Source: DATLFA01 sp035525225 (GTDB taxonomy: Bacteria > Actinomycetota > Acidimicrobiia > Acidimicrobiales > WLNW01). Taken from it: 64,000 nucleotides of DNA. Location: contig DATLFA010000049.1 of assembly GCA_035525225.1 (NCBI GenBank), positions 75,907-139,906 on the forward strand. The letters run 5' to 3'. Under the pieces are notes generated by a model that worked only from the letters and a program-made list of their open reading frames with translations, made no database searches and was not told where the DNA came from. A program made the position numbers and the translations under genes. The first letter of the stretch is position 1. The number at the start of each line of letters is the position of its first letter. Shown piece after piece: positions 39,855-48,979 of this stretch.

Positions 39855-40204
39855 TCGCGCAAGGTGTCGCGATCGCTACCGGCGCGTGGTTGATGGTGGC
39901 GCCGCCGATACTCGACTATTCGGGCAGCCGGGCGGACGACGTCCATCGCTCGATCGGACCACTGCTCGTGACTTTCGGGATCATCGCTGTGAGCGGCGTC
40001 ACGCGCACGCTGCACTGGGTCAACGTGGCCCTGGCGGGGTGCCTCCTGGCTACGCCACTTGCCGGCGGGCATCCCGCCCCGGCAACGGCAGCCGCGATTG
40101 TCTCCGCCGCCGCAGTGCTCGGCACCGCCCGCTTCACGGGCACGTCGACTCAGTCACAAGGCGGGGGCTGGAAGGCGTTGGGCACACCGACAGTCAGGAG
40201 ATGA
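39851..40204 (+). CDS. SPW-repeat-like small membrane protein
   Basis: A 117-residue protein with four hydrophobic segments. GAWLMVAPPILDYSG after the first helix is the SPW-type WxxVAPPxxxY motif, and the later LHWVNVALAGCLLA gives the second W-x-N repeat. Translation is coupled to VKOR through an ATGA overlap. In actinobacteria SPW-repeat proteins often accompany VKOR-like or stress proteins; their job is unknown. The SDR gene begins three bases after its stop. Confidence 0.72.
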   Translation: MIAQGVAIATGAWLMVAPPILDYSGSRADDVHRSIGPLLVTFGIIAVSGVTRTLHWVNVALAGCLLATPLAGGHPAPATAAAIVSAAAVLGTARFTGTSTQSQGGGWKALGTPTVRR

Positions 40205-40206
40205 AC

Positions 40207-41190
40207 ATGGGGACGATCGTCATCACAGGAGCGAGCGCAGGAGTCGGGCGCGCGACAGCGCGTCTGTACGCGGCGCGAGGGGCGCGCATCGGGTTGCTGG
40301 CGCGTGGCCCGGACGGACTTCGCGCGACAGCGGAAGAAATCACCGCCGCTGGGGGACGGGCGCTTGCGGTCCCCACGGATGTAGCCGACCCCGCTGCGGT
40401 CGAGTCGGCGGCCGCGGCGGTCGAGCGCGAGTTCGGTCCGATCGACGTCTGGATCAACAATGCAATGGTCTCGGTGTTCTCACCGTTCACGGCGATCACT
40501 CCGGAAGAGTTCCGCCGAGTCACTGACGTGACGTACCACGGGTACGTCAACGGGACGCGGGCAGCGCTATCGGTGATGCTGCCGCGCGACCGCGGCACCA
40601 TCGTGCAGGTTGGCTCTGCACTCGCGTATCGGGGCATACCGATGCAGAGCGCGTACTGCGGCGCGAAGCATGCGGTGGAGGGCTTCAGCGAATCGATTCG
40701 GTGTGAACTACACGCGCGAGGCAGTCGGGTTCGCGTCGGGATGGTGCAGATGCCGGCATTGAACACGCCGCAGTTCGACTGGGTGCTTTCGCGTCTGCCG
40801 CGTCGTCCGCAGCCGGTACCGCCGATCTTTCAGCCCGAGGTCGCGGCTCGGGCGATAGTTCGCATGGCCGACAATCCCCGCAGAGAGATGTGGGTCGGCT
40901 GGCCGACCGCGCGGGCAATCATCTTGGCTCGGCTCGTGCCAGGCTTACTCGATCTCTACCTCGGATGGAAAGGCGTAACTGCACAGCAGACCGACGAGCG
41001 CGCGGATCCGGATCGGCAAGCAAACCTTTGGGAGCCCGTGGCCGGAGACCATGGGGCTCACGGCGCGTTCGACGAGCGAGCGAAGGCATCGAGCGCGATG
41101 ACGTGGTGGAGCATGCACCGGCCAACGCTCGGGGCCGCGACACAACTCGCTACGCGCTTCGTGCACCGCGCCGCCAAGAACAACGAGTGA
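40207..41190 (+). CDS. SDR oxidoreductase with C-terminal extension
   Basis: A 327-residue short-chain dehydrogenase. GASAGVGRATA near residue 9 binds NAD(P), NNAMVS replaces the common NNAG, and the catalytic residues are Ser (GSALAYRG), Tyr and Lys in AYCGAKHAVEG. Residues past 240 (MWVGWPTARAIILARLVPGL and a hydrophilic, Trp-containing tail) are an extension found in the actinobacterial SDRs associated with VKOR/stress clusters. ATG 40207, six bases after AGGAG, is chosen over ATG 40201, which directly abuts it. The VKOR, SPW and SDR genes overlap or nearly touch and so form an operon. Confidence 0.87.
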   Translation: MGTIVITGASAGVGRATARLYAARGARIGLLARGPDGLRATAEEITAAGGRALAVPTDVADPAAVESAAAAVEREFGPIDVWINNAMVSVFSPFTAITPEEFRRVTDVTYHGYVNGTRAALSVMLPRDRGTIVQVGSALAYRGIPMQSAYCGAKHAVEGFSESIRCELHARGSRVRVGMVQMPALNTPQFDWVLSRLPRRPQPVPPIFQPEVAARAIVRMADNPRREMWVGWPTARAIILARLVPGLLDLYLGWKGVTAQQTDERADPDRQANLWEPVAGDHGAHGAFDERAKASSAMTWWSMHRPTLGAATQLATRFVHRAAKNNE

Positions 41191-41210
41191 CCGATCGACG
41201 TGATACTGCG

Positions 41211-42834
41211 TTATGCGAGTTTCCGGTCTTCGGCGGGACCGCCGGAGCCCGACAGGTTGCGCGCGGTGTTCACCAGCGACACATGGGAGAACGCCTGAGG
41301 AAAGTTCCCGACGAGCCGCCGCGCCAGTGAATCGTACTCTTCGGACAACAACCCCAGATCGTTGCAGAGTGCGGTGAGCCGAGCGAAGAGATCGCGGGCC
41401 TCGTTGTGCCTGCCGAGCAGAGCGAGATTGTCGGCAAGCCAGAAGGAGCATGGGAGGAATGCCCCTTCGCCCGGCGGGAGGCCGTCAGACCCCGAATCGT
41501 CTTGCGGGTAACGCAGCACAAACCCATCTCGACACAGCCTCTGCTAGATGGCATTTACCGTGCCGACGACGCGGGGATCACTTGCGGGAAGGAACCCGAC
41601 CAACGGGATCATCAGCAGCGACCCATCGAGGCGTGTATCTCCGTAGGACTGCACGAACGACCCGAGATCAGGGTCGAAGCCTCGTTCGCAAACCTCGTCA
41701 TGGATCTCTGCACGAAGTGCACGCCACCGAGTGACCGGACCGTCGAGCCCGCATTGCTCGACTGTCTTGACCGCCCGATCTGCCGCGACCCACGCCATCA
41801 CCTTCGAGTGTGTGAAATGGCGACGTGGTCCGCGAACCTCCCAGATGCCGTCGTCGCGATCACGCCATCGTGATTCGAGCGTGTCGAGTAGCCCTCGCTG
41901 GAGGTCCCAGCCGGCCGCGCTGTGCGCAACGCCACTACGGGTGCCTTCATACATCACGTCCATGATCTCGCCATAGACGTCGAGTTGAAACTGACGGGCC
42001 GCGGCGTTTCCGATGCGGACCGGGCTCGAGTTCTCGTAGCCAGGGAGCCAGTCGATCTCGATCTCCGGAAGTCGCCTCTCGCCGGCGACGCCGTACATGA
42101 TGTGCATGTCATCGGGTCGTCCCGCCACGGCGCGCAGCAGCCAGTCCCGCCAGGCGCTCGCTTCTCGCTCGTAGCCCGCACCCAGAAGTGAGTACAGCGT
42201 GAAAGTCGCGTCTCTCACCCAGCAGTACCGATAGTCCCAGTTGCGCACTCCCCCTAGTTGTTCGGGTAGAGATGTCGTCGCGGCGGCTACGATTCCGCCG
42301 GTCGGCGCGTAGGTGAGAGCCTTCAGTGTCAGCAGCGAGCGCATCACGAGGTCACTCCACTCGCCGCCGTACGTGCAGCGGGCAGCCCACTTCTCCCACC
42401 ATGACACAGTCTCCTCGAGCGCGCGCACGGGGTCGAGCATCGGCGGTAACGGTTCATGGGAAGGGTGCCACGTCAGCACCAACGAGACAGCGTCGCCTCG
42501 ATCGACGTACGCGCCCGCTCACGCCCTCGATGCGCCGAACGATGTCCGGTCGCGCACCGCGCGGGGGCATGAAGTCGACCACTCGCACGCGGCCGTCCTC
42601 GCACTCGATCTCGCTTTCCAGCACGAGCGTGTTGCCGCGATAGCGACGGTGACAGCTGATGACCCGCGACGCGGGACGGAGTGTCCAACTGCCGTGCTCA
42701 GAGGTTCCGAGGAGGGCGGCGAAGCAGGCGTCAGAGTCGAAGCGCGGCAAGCACAGCCAATCGATGGCCCCGTCCCGGCTGATCAAGGCCGCAGCTTGCG
42801 TGTCGCCCACAAGGGCGTAATCCTCGATGCGCAT
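41211..42834 (-). pseudogene. Glycoside hydrolase family 15 (glucoamylase/trehalase-like) pseudogene
   Basis: The start ATG 42834 gives MRIEDYALVGDTQAAALISR and GAIDWLCLPRFDSDACFA, the standard GH15 N-terminus, up to VVDFMPPRGARPDIVR. At about 42500 some 90 codons are lost and the frame changes; the sequence resumes as GDAVSLVLTWHPSHEPLPP, LKALTYAPTGGIVAAATTSL, WDYRYCWVRDATFTLYSLLG and SKVMAWVAADRAVKTVEQ. TAG at 41544-41546 then cuts it, where VNAI-(E/Q)-QRLCRDGFVLRYP would be expected, and the terminal helices continue in frame to 41211. Intact enzymes hydrolyse alpha-glucans or trehalose. Confidence 0.88.
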
Positions 42835-43000
42835 CGTGTCGCGATCTGTTGCGGGCAGGTGACGCTGCTGCGATTGCGTACGACCGCAGCGGGCACGTTT
42901 CGTTACCCGCGGCCCGTACAGGCAAACCCCTCGACCATCGTCGCCACCTCCTCCACAGCGGTCGCCGGCCACTCGGATATGCCCGTGGAGATCACGCAGT

Positions 43001-44014
43001 TCAACGCATGAGGAACACTCCTGCGAGAGTGGAGGCGAAGACGACCAGCGCGGCGAGCGAGTCGAGGCCCATATGGAGCACCGTTCGGTTCCGGCGCTCG
43101 ACGATCCCGATGAGGTACGCCACGGTCACCGTGACACCCATCGCAGCGGAGAAAACCACCGGTGCGGTCGCATGCGCGAGCAAGGATCCTTCACGGTAGA
43201 ACAGGTCTGCTTCGATCAGCAACGCGACCATGAGCGCGTTGCTCCCGAAGATGTTGGCCACCGCCAGTTCGTCGTCGCACTGAGTTCGGGCAATGACGTC
43301 GCGAGGGCCAAGAAGACTGCCCCGACGAAAGAGGCGCCTAGACCGGTCTCGACCGCGATGACGTCGGCGGAGCGGGTAAGTTGGTAGCCGGCTGCGAGCA
43401 CAGTGGCACTGGCGCCGGCGAACAAGACCATGATGCGCCGCAGCGACCAGTCCGCAAGTGGTGTACCTCCGTCGCCGCTCACTGCACTCTCGTGGTCAAC
43501 GTCCACATTCGGTATATCGACCGGTCGCCACGCGGCGCCGTCCGCTTCGTGGTGGCGGATAAGGAGGAGTGCGAGCACGTAGATCACGAAGATGATCGGG
43601 GGCCACATTCCGATCCCCAAAATCGAATAAAAGTCGCCGGTAGCCATTGCGGCCAGCGCAACTGCGAGCAGGCCTATGAGCGACAGGCCCTGCAACATCA
43701 GCGCTGGCTTCGCCACGAAGAATGTCAACGCGGCACGGCCGGCGACGACGTCGGCGACTACCAGCATTGCGGTCTGCACCACTATGCCACCGAACAAATT
43801 GCTCAGCGCCAAGGGAGCGTTTGCCGAGCGTCGCGGCGCTTGCCGTTGTTGCGATTTCGGGAAGTGACGTCGCCGTCGCCAGCAATACAATGCCGATAAA
43901 GACCTTGCCCACGTTGGTCCGCTCGGCGATCGCATCCGCCAGTCGCGCCAACCACGTGCCCGCGAACCACACCACGCCGGCGCCGATCGTGAAGATGACG
44001 AGGTGACCGATCAC
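43001..44014 (-). pseudogene. Sodium/calcium exchanger-like (CaCA) transporter, frameshifted twice
   Basis: The start, MIGHLVIFTIGAGVVWFAG, leads to the first alpha-repeat, LLATATSLPEIATTASA. Near 43815 the frame shifts and continues APLALSNLFGGIVVQTAMLV through several helices and the second repeat, LALATSLPELSATT. Near 43255 it shifts again to DELAVANIFGSNALMVALLI and runs to 43001. The two (A/G)-T-S-x-P-E repeats are the ion sites of this family. Since everything else is present, sequencing error is possible, but two independent shifts argue for decay. Its start overlaps the ctaG stop by four bases. Confidence 0.83.
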
Positions 44015-44784
44015 TTTCTGCTCGGAGAGGGCGAATGGGTGTACCCGTCAAGTTCGGGATGCGCGGCTACATGCGCCTGGTCTCTCGTTGACGTCGGCGC
44101 CTTCACGCTCTTCACGACGACCGAGATGGCGCCGGAGAGATAGAGCAGCCCACCGAACACCCACATGAGTGCACCGGCGAGTTGCTGATCCTCGAGCACC
44201 GTCATTCCTGCGCCTTGCGCGCTCACTGAGTCGTCGTACGAGCGGTACAGCGGTGTCCTTGCGAAGGTGATCAGCGCGCCCAACGCAGCACCCGCAATCG
44301 AGACGGCGAAAAGGGCGGCGATCGCGTTGGCGGGTGCAACACGGCGTGCGGCACGGACACCGACCCACACGATGAAAGCCGTCATGAAGAGCGTTGCGTG
44401 TTCGGATACGTGGAGGGCTTCGTGGTCGAGCGCAGCGTCGTACGCGCCCGGCAGATGCCAGACGGCGAGCACGCCTATATGCGCGAGGGCCGCCGCCAGC
44501 GGCAAGATGGCCACACTGCGACGGCCAAAGCGGCGCCCCTCAATTGCGAGGCGGGAGCCGCGCAGCTTCCGGCGCCACTCCCGATTCAGCAACGAGTTGA
44601 CGACGCGCCGCTGACCGATGGCTACGAGAGGAGCCGCCGACACGATGAGTAGATGCTGAATCATGTGCACGGAGAGCCGCTGCTCGACCTTCGACTCGAC
44701 TGGCGGACTGAGGGCGATCGCGAGCAGTGCAGCTCCCGCGATGAAGGCAGCTGCATCCCGACGCGGGCGAGCGATACTGGGCAT
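44011..44784 (-). CDS. ctaG: Cytochrome c oxidase assembly protein (CtaG, caa3 type)
   Basis: A 257-residue membrane protein with about six helices. Landmarks are SVHMIQHLLIVSAAPL, AVWHLPGAYDAALDHEALHV, EHATLFMTAFIVWVGV and the C-terminal QLAGALMWVFGGLLYL, which match the caa3_CtaG family. It helps insert copper into the oxidase. It is divergent from the coxB-coxAC operon starting at 44924, which supports the function. Its stop overlaps the start of the broken exchanger by four bases, so the two were once co-transcribed. Confidence 0.87.
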   Translation of the reverse strand: MPSIARPRRDAAAFIAGAALLAIALSPPVESKVEQRLSVHMIQHLLIVSAAPLVAIGQRRVVNSLLNREWRRKLRGSRLAIEGRRFGRRSVAILPLAAALAHIGVLAVWHLPGAYDAALDHEALHVSEHATLFMTAFIVWVGVRAARRVAPANAIAALFAVSIAGAALGALITFARTPLYRSYDDSVSAQGAGMTVLEDQQLAGALMWVFGGLLYLSGAISVVVKSVKAPTSTRDQAHVAAHPELDGYTHSPSPSRK

Positions 44785-44923
44785 CTTGGCGAGGTCCTAC
44801 CCGCCGCCGCCACGGCCGTAAACCCGCGGTGGGTTTGATCGGACGCGTCCCGTGGTAGCGCTGCACCCACGGAATTTCCGAAGACGAGTCCGGCTGACGA
44901 ATCCGCGTTGACGGCCTCATGTC

Positions 44924-45925
44924 ATGACGGGGCGATCCATGGGCGTGGCCGGGCCGCGATGGTCGACGATCGAACAGCCATCGGCGCTCGACCCGCGAGC
45001 CCCCGCGGCCGAACGGATCGCCGAACTGTGGTGGATCCTCCTGGCCATCGGCACGTTGGCCTTCGCTATCGTCGCCGGTTTGCTGCTCATTGTCGCCGTG
45101 CGCGGCCGGCGCGCTCGGCGCGACGCCGGGCTAGGGGAAGTGCCGGGATCGGTGCCGGATCGAGTCGCCAATCGCTGGATCGTGAGCGGCGGCGTTGTAC
45201 TACCAGCAGTCCTGCTCACTGCTGCACTGGCATTGAGCGTGACGACGATGCAAAGGCTCCCGCGAGAGGTTCCGGCGGGCGGCCTGGTGATCCAGGTGGT
45301 CGGCTACCAGTGGTGGTGGTCGGTGCACTATCCGGGCGAGCACGTGACCGTCGCCAACGAGATCCACATCCCGGTCGGCGAGCGTGTCGAGTTGCAGCTC
45401 CGTTCGGCCGACGTGATTCACAGCTTCTGGGTCCCACAGCTGCACGGCAAACTCGACCTGACGCCCGACGATACCAACCGCCTCGTGATCGAAGCGCGTG
45501 AGGAGGGAACGTTTCGGGGCGCCTGCGCCGAGTTCTGCGGTTTGCAGCACGCGAAGATGGGCCTTCTCGTCGTCGCGCATTCGCCCGATGCGTTCGCCTC
45601 GTGGCTCGCCGCACAGCGCCTCCCGGCGGCCGAGCCGGCCGACGACGTTGCCCGGCGTGGACGAGACGTGTTCGCCGAGAACGCGTGCGCCCGCTGCCAC
45701 ACCATCCGCGGAGTCACCGACACCGCCCCGAATGCGGGACCTGACCTGACGCACTTGGCCAGCCGGCGCGAGATCCTGGCGGGCACAGCAGCGAACGCGG
45801 CGGCGGAACTTTTCACTTGGCTGCACGACCCCGCAGTGCTGAAAGAGGGCACGGCCATGCCGTCGTTCGACCTCAGCGACGCCGACCTTCGCGCCCTGGT
45901 GACTTACCTGGAGAACCTCGAGTGA
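44924..45925 (+). CDS. coxB: Cytochrome c oxidase subunit II with fused cytochrome c domain
   Basis: A 333-residue membrane-anchored subunit of caa3-type oxidase. Two N-terminal helices (LWWILLAIGTLAFAIVAGLL; WIVSGGVVLPAVLLTAALAL) are followed by the cupredoxin domain. The CuA ligands are His in DVIHSFWVPQ, Cys-x-E-x-x-C in CAEFCGLQHAKM, and the following His and Met. From about residue 240 a class I cytochrome c domain has CARCHT for haem attachment and Met in GTAMPSFDLS as sixth ligand. It passes electrons to CoxA. The stop codon overlaps the coxAC start by four bases (GTGA, 45922-45925). Confidence 0.95.
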   Translation: MTGRSMGVAGPRWSTIEQPSALDPRAPAAERIAELWWILLAIGTLAFAIVAGLLLIVAVRGRRARRDAGLGEVPGSVPDRVANRWIVSGGVVLPAVLLTAALALSVTTMQRLPREVPAGGLVIQVVGYQWWWSVHYPGEHVTVANEIHIPVGERVELQLRSADVIHSFWVPQLHGKLDLTPDDTNRLVIEAREEGTFRGACAEFCGLQHAKMGLLVVAHSPDAFASWLAAQRLPAAEPADDVARRGRDVFAENACARCHTIRGVTDTAPNAGPDLTHLASRREILAGTAANAAAELFTWLHDPAVLKEGTAMPSFDLSDADLRALVTYLENLE

Positions 45926-48471
45926 CGCGCCGACGGTCCTCGAAACTGCAGACGCCCATTGCGGACGAGGCGCCGGAAACGGCTGCCCAGATGAACGCAC
46001 TCTGGGACGATCCGCCAGGGCTGCTAGGCAAGTTGATGGCAGTGCAGAACGACGCCATCGGCAAGCGCCTGCTGTACACAGGCTTCTTCTTTCTCCTCCT
46101 CGGCGGCAGTGTCGACTCGCTCGTGATGCGCCTTCAGCTCGCGGTACCCGAGAACGACTTCGTGAGTCCCCAGCTGTACAACGAGTTGTTCACGAACCAT
46201 GGGTCGGTGACGATGTTCCTCGTCATCTTGCCGATAACCGAAGGCTTCGCCATCTTGATGCTGCCGTTTCTACTCGGTACCCGCGAGATGCCCTTCCCAA
46301 GGCTTGGCGCCTACAGCTTCTTCACTTATTTGATGGGGGGGCTCTTCTACTACAGCAGCACCTTGTTCCAACTCGTTCCCGACGCGGGTTGGTTCGCATA
46401 CACACCGCTCAGCCTCGAGGAATACTCGCCCGATCTCGCAATCGACTTCTGGGTGCTCGGCCTCAGCGTCGCCGAGGTGGGCGCGATCGCGGCCGGCGTA
46501 GAGATCATCATCAGCATCCTCAAGTTTCGCGCCCCGGGTATGACGCTGAGTCGCATGCCTCTCTTCGCATGGGCGATGTTGGTGACTGCATTCATGATCG
46601 TGTTTGCATTCACCACATTGGTAGTTGGGAGCATGTTGCTCGAGCTGAGCCGCAGCTTCGACATGAAGTTCTTCGACACAGACGCGGGAGGCAGCTCTCT
46701 GCTTTGGCAGCATTTGTTCTGGATTTTCGGCCATCCAGAGGTCTACATCCAGTTCCTGCCCGCGGCCGGCGTCGTTTCGATGGTGGTGCCGGTCTTCGTC
46801 CGACAAAAGATCGCTGGCTACGCGTGGCTTGTCGCCGCGTTCGTCGCCATCGGATTCATGTCCTTCGCGCTGTGGGCGCACCACATGTTCACCGTTGGAT
46901 TACCGCCGGTCGTGCTCAGCTTCTTCTCGGCGGCCAGCATGGCGATCGGCATTCCCGCCGGCATTCAGATCTTTGCTTGGATCGCCACGATCTGGACGGG
47001 CAAACCGGTTTGGAAGACACCGCTGCTTTTCATCATGGGGTTCCTCATCACCTTCGTCATCGGTGGGATCACCGGAGTAATGGTGGCATCAGCGCCGTTC
47101 GACTTTCAGGCCCACGACTCGTACTTCGTAGTCGGTCACCTCCACTACGTCCTCATTGGCGGCGTCGCTTTCCCCATCTTCGCCGCGGCCTACTACTGGC
47201 TACCGAAGTTCAGTGGACGACTGCTGAATGAGCGACTGGGTAGGTGGAACTTCTGGTTGATGTTCATCGGGCTCAACGTGACGTTCTTTCCCATGCACAT
47301 CGTCGGGCTGAAGGGAATGCCAAGACGCGTCTACACCTACGACGAGAACTACGGATGGGCCATCTACAACATGATCTCTACCATCGGCGCGTTCATCTTG
47401 TTCTCCGGAATCATGGTCTTCATCGCCAACCTGGTGTACACCCGGTTTCGCGGACCCCTTGCTGGCGAAAACCCATGGGGCGCCGACACACTCGAGTGGT
47501 CGGTCAAGTCGCCGCCACCGAATCAAGGTTTCTCTGTGCCTCCGATCGTGCGCAGCCGTCATCCGCTCTGGGACCAAGCGGATCTGCACACTGGCGACGC
47601 GAAGCTGGTCACGTTCCTCCGCGCGTTGGCCGACTGGCCGCTGCATTGGCGTGCAGCATTGGTGACGAGTACGAATGACGCGAAGCCGGAAGAGGTCATT
47701 CGGATTTCGGGCCCGTCGATCTGGCCGTTCTTCGCCGCGGTGGGGACGGTGCTGCTGTTCATCGGCGAGATGCTCCACAACATCCTCATGCTCGCCTTTG
47801 CCGCGCTCGTTTTGATCACGGCGGTCGTGATGTGGAACAGGCCCGAACCGGCTCCCTGGGACGAAGCGGAAGAGGAAGCGTTCGAGCGTGAGCATGGCGT
47901 GCCGGTTCGCACCGGCGGTGGGCAAGCGTTGGCTTCGTGGGGCATGGGCTTGGCGTTGCTCGTGGGCGCAGTCTTCTTCGCCACACTCCTACTCAGCTAC
48001 TTCTATCTCCGGGTCGAGAGTACGCAGTGGCCGCCTCCAGCAGTGACGAACCCGGCGGTCATGCTCGCGGCGATCAGTTCTCTCGCAATCGCGGCGAGTG
48101 GCATAGCGATGCTCCGTGCCCTTCGGGCGATTCGCGCTGGTGCGCAGAACGAGTTGCAGACCGCGCTGATCATCGCCGGCCTTCTCACGGTGGCCGCGGC
48201 GGGAGTGCAACTGTATGACCTCGCCGAAATGGATTTCGACGCACAGTCTCACGCGTACGGGTCGATCTTCTACGTCCTCACGGGTTTCATGCTTGTCATT
48301 GCGCTCATCGGACTCGTGATCGATGCGGTGGTGCTGCACTCAGCCCGAAAGGACGATTTCACGGCTCGGAGACACGCTGCGGTGACGAACGCTGCGCGCT
48401 ACTACGCAGCCCTCACCGTCATGTGGCTCGTAGGAGCAGCCACGCTGTACCTGGTCCCGCGAGCTGCGTGA
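45922..48471 (+). CDS. Fused cytochrome c oxidase subunit I-III
   Basis: An 849-residue fusion. Subunit I carries NHGSVTMFLVILPITEGF (haem a ligand), WIFGHPEVYIQFLPAAG with the His-Tyr copper-B pair, WAHHMFTVGLPPVV (two CuB His) and HDSYFVVGHLHYVLIG (haem a3 and a ligands). From about residue 600 the subunit III part follows, with GLALLVGAVFFATLLLSYFY and RVESTQWPPPA. It is the catalytic proton-pumping, oxygen-reducing core. GTG 45922 is coupled to the coxB stop; a longer reading starting at 45817 would lie inside coxB and is not credible. Confidence 0.95.
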   Translation: MTRRRSSKLQTPIADEAPETAAQMNALWDDPPGLLGKLMAVQNDAIGKRLLYTGFFFLLLGGSVDSLVMRLQLAVPENDFVSPQLYNELFTNHGSVTMFLVILPITEGFAILMLPFLLGTREMPFPRLGAYSFFTYLMGGLFYYSSTLFQLVPDAGWFAYTPLSLEEYSPDLAIDFWVLGLSVAEVGAIAAGVEIIISILKFRAPGMTLSRMPLFAWAMLVTAFMIVFAFTTLVVGSMLLELSRSFDMKFFDTDAGGSSLLWQHLFWIFGHPEVYIQFLPAAGVVSMVVPVFVRQKIAGYAWLVAAFVAIGFMSFALWAHHMFTVGLPPVVLSFFSAASMAIGIPAGIQIFAWIATIWTGKPVWKTPLLFIMGFLITFVIGGITGVMVASAPFDFQAHDSYFVVGHLHYVLIGGVAFPIFAAAYYWLPKFSGRLLNERLGRWNFWLMFIGLNVTFFPMHIVGLKGMPRRVYTYDENYGWAIYNMISTIGAFILFSGIMVFIANLVYTRFRGPLAGENPWGADTLEWSVKSPPPNQGFSVPPIVRSRHPLWDQADLHTGDAKLVTFLRALADWPLHWRAALVTSTNDAKPEEVIRISGPSIWPFFAAVGTVLLFIGEMLHNILMLAFAALVLITAVVMWNRPEPAPWDEAEEEAFEREHGVPVRTGGGQALASWGMGLALLVGAVFFATLLLSYFYLRVESTQWPPPAVTNPAVMLAAISSLAIAASGIAMLRALRAIRAGAQNELQTALIIAGLLTVAAAGVQLYDLAEMDFDAQSHAYGSIFYVLTGFMLVIALIGLVIDAVVLHSARKDDFTARRHAAVTNAARYYAALTVMWLVGAATLYLVPRAA

Positions 48472-48478
48472 GACCTGT

Positions 48479-48919
48479 ATGAAGTCGTCCACGCCTGCTC
48501 GGGGAGCCGGACTCGGGCCCGCTCCCGGCAAGGGATCGCGCACGTGGACCTTGATCCTCGCTGGTCCCGTGATCGGTTACGGCTACTTCTGGGTGGCCTA
48601 CCTCGTTGCCGAGTTGAGCTGCGCAGATGATCCTGACCTGCTGCCTCTATCCGCGATCAAGATCGTCACGTTCGTCGGGGCGGCGCTCGCCGGAGGCGCC
48701 ACGGTCCTCTTCGCGTTGCTGGCGCAGCGCCGCTATGCGAAGAGCCGCGGCAATTTTCGCGGACCCGACGATTATGAATCCGAGGAAGTCCGTGTTGACG
48801 ACGAGGCCCAGCGGCAGAACGGAAGGTTCGTCGCAATCACGAGCCTCATGCTGCTCGGAATGTTCACGGTCTTCGTCATTTTCGTCGCCGCGCCAGTTGC
48901 GGGTTCATCTCTCTGCTGA
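48479..48919 (+). CDS. Oxidase-linked membrane protein of unknown function
   Basis: A 146-residue protein with three hydrophobic helices (WTLILAGPVIGYGYFWVAYL; IKIVTFVGAALAGGATVLFA; FVAITSLMLLGMFTVFVIFV). It begins eight bases after the fused coxA-C stop, on the same strand, so it belongs to the oxidase operon. The middle is hydrophilic and acidic. It occupies the place where a fourth subunit or assembly factor is found in related operons, but I do not recognise a named family. Confidence 0.7.
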   Translation: MKSSTPARGAGLGPAPGKGSRTWTLILAGPVIGYGYFWVAYLVAELSCADDPDLLPLSAIKIVTFVGAALAGGATVLFALLAQRRYAKSRGNFRGPDDYESEEVRVDDEAQRQNGRFVAITSLMLLGMFTVFVIFVAAPVAGSSLC

Positions 48920-48979
48920 AGGCCCACTCGGGTTCTCTTTCGCTGGTTTCGTAACCCGCTTCGAAGGGCAAAGGCCAAT

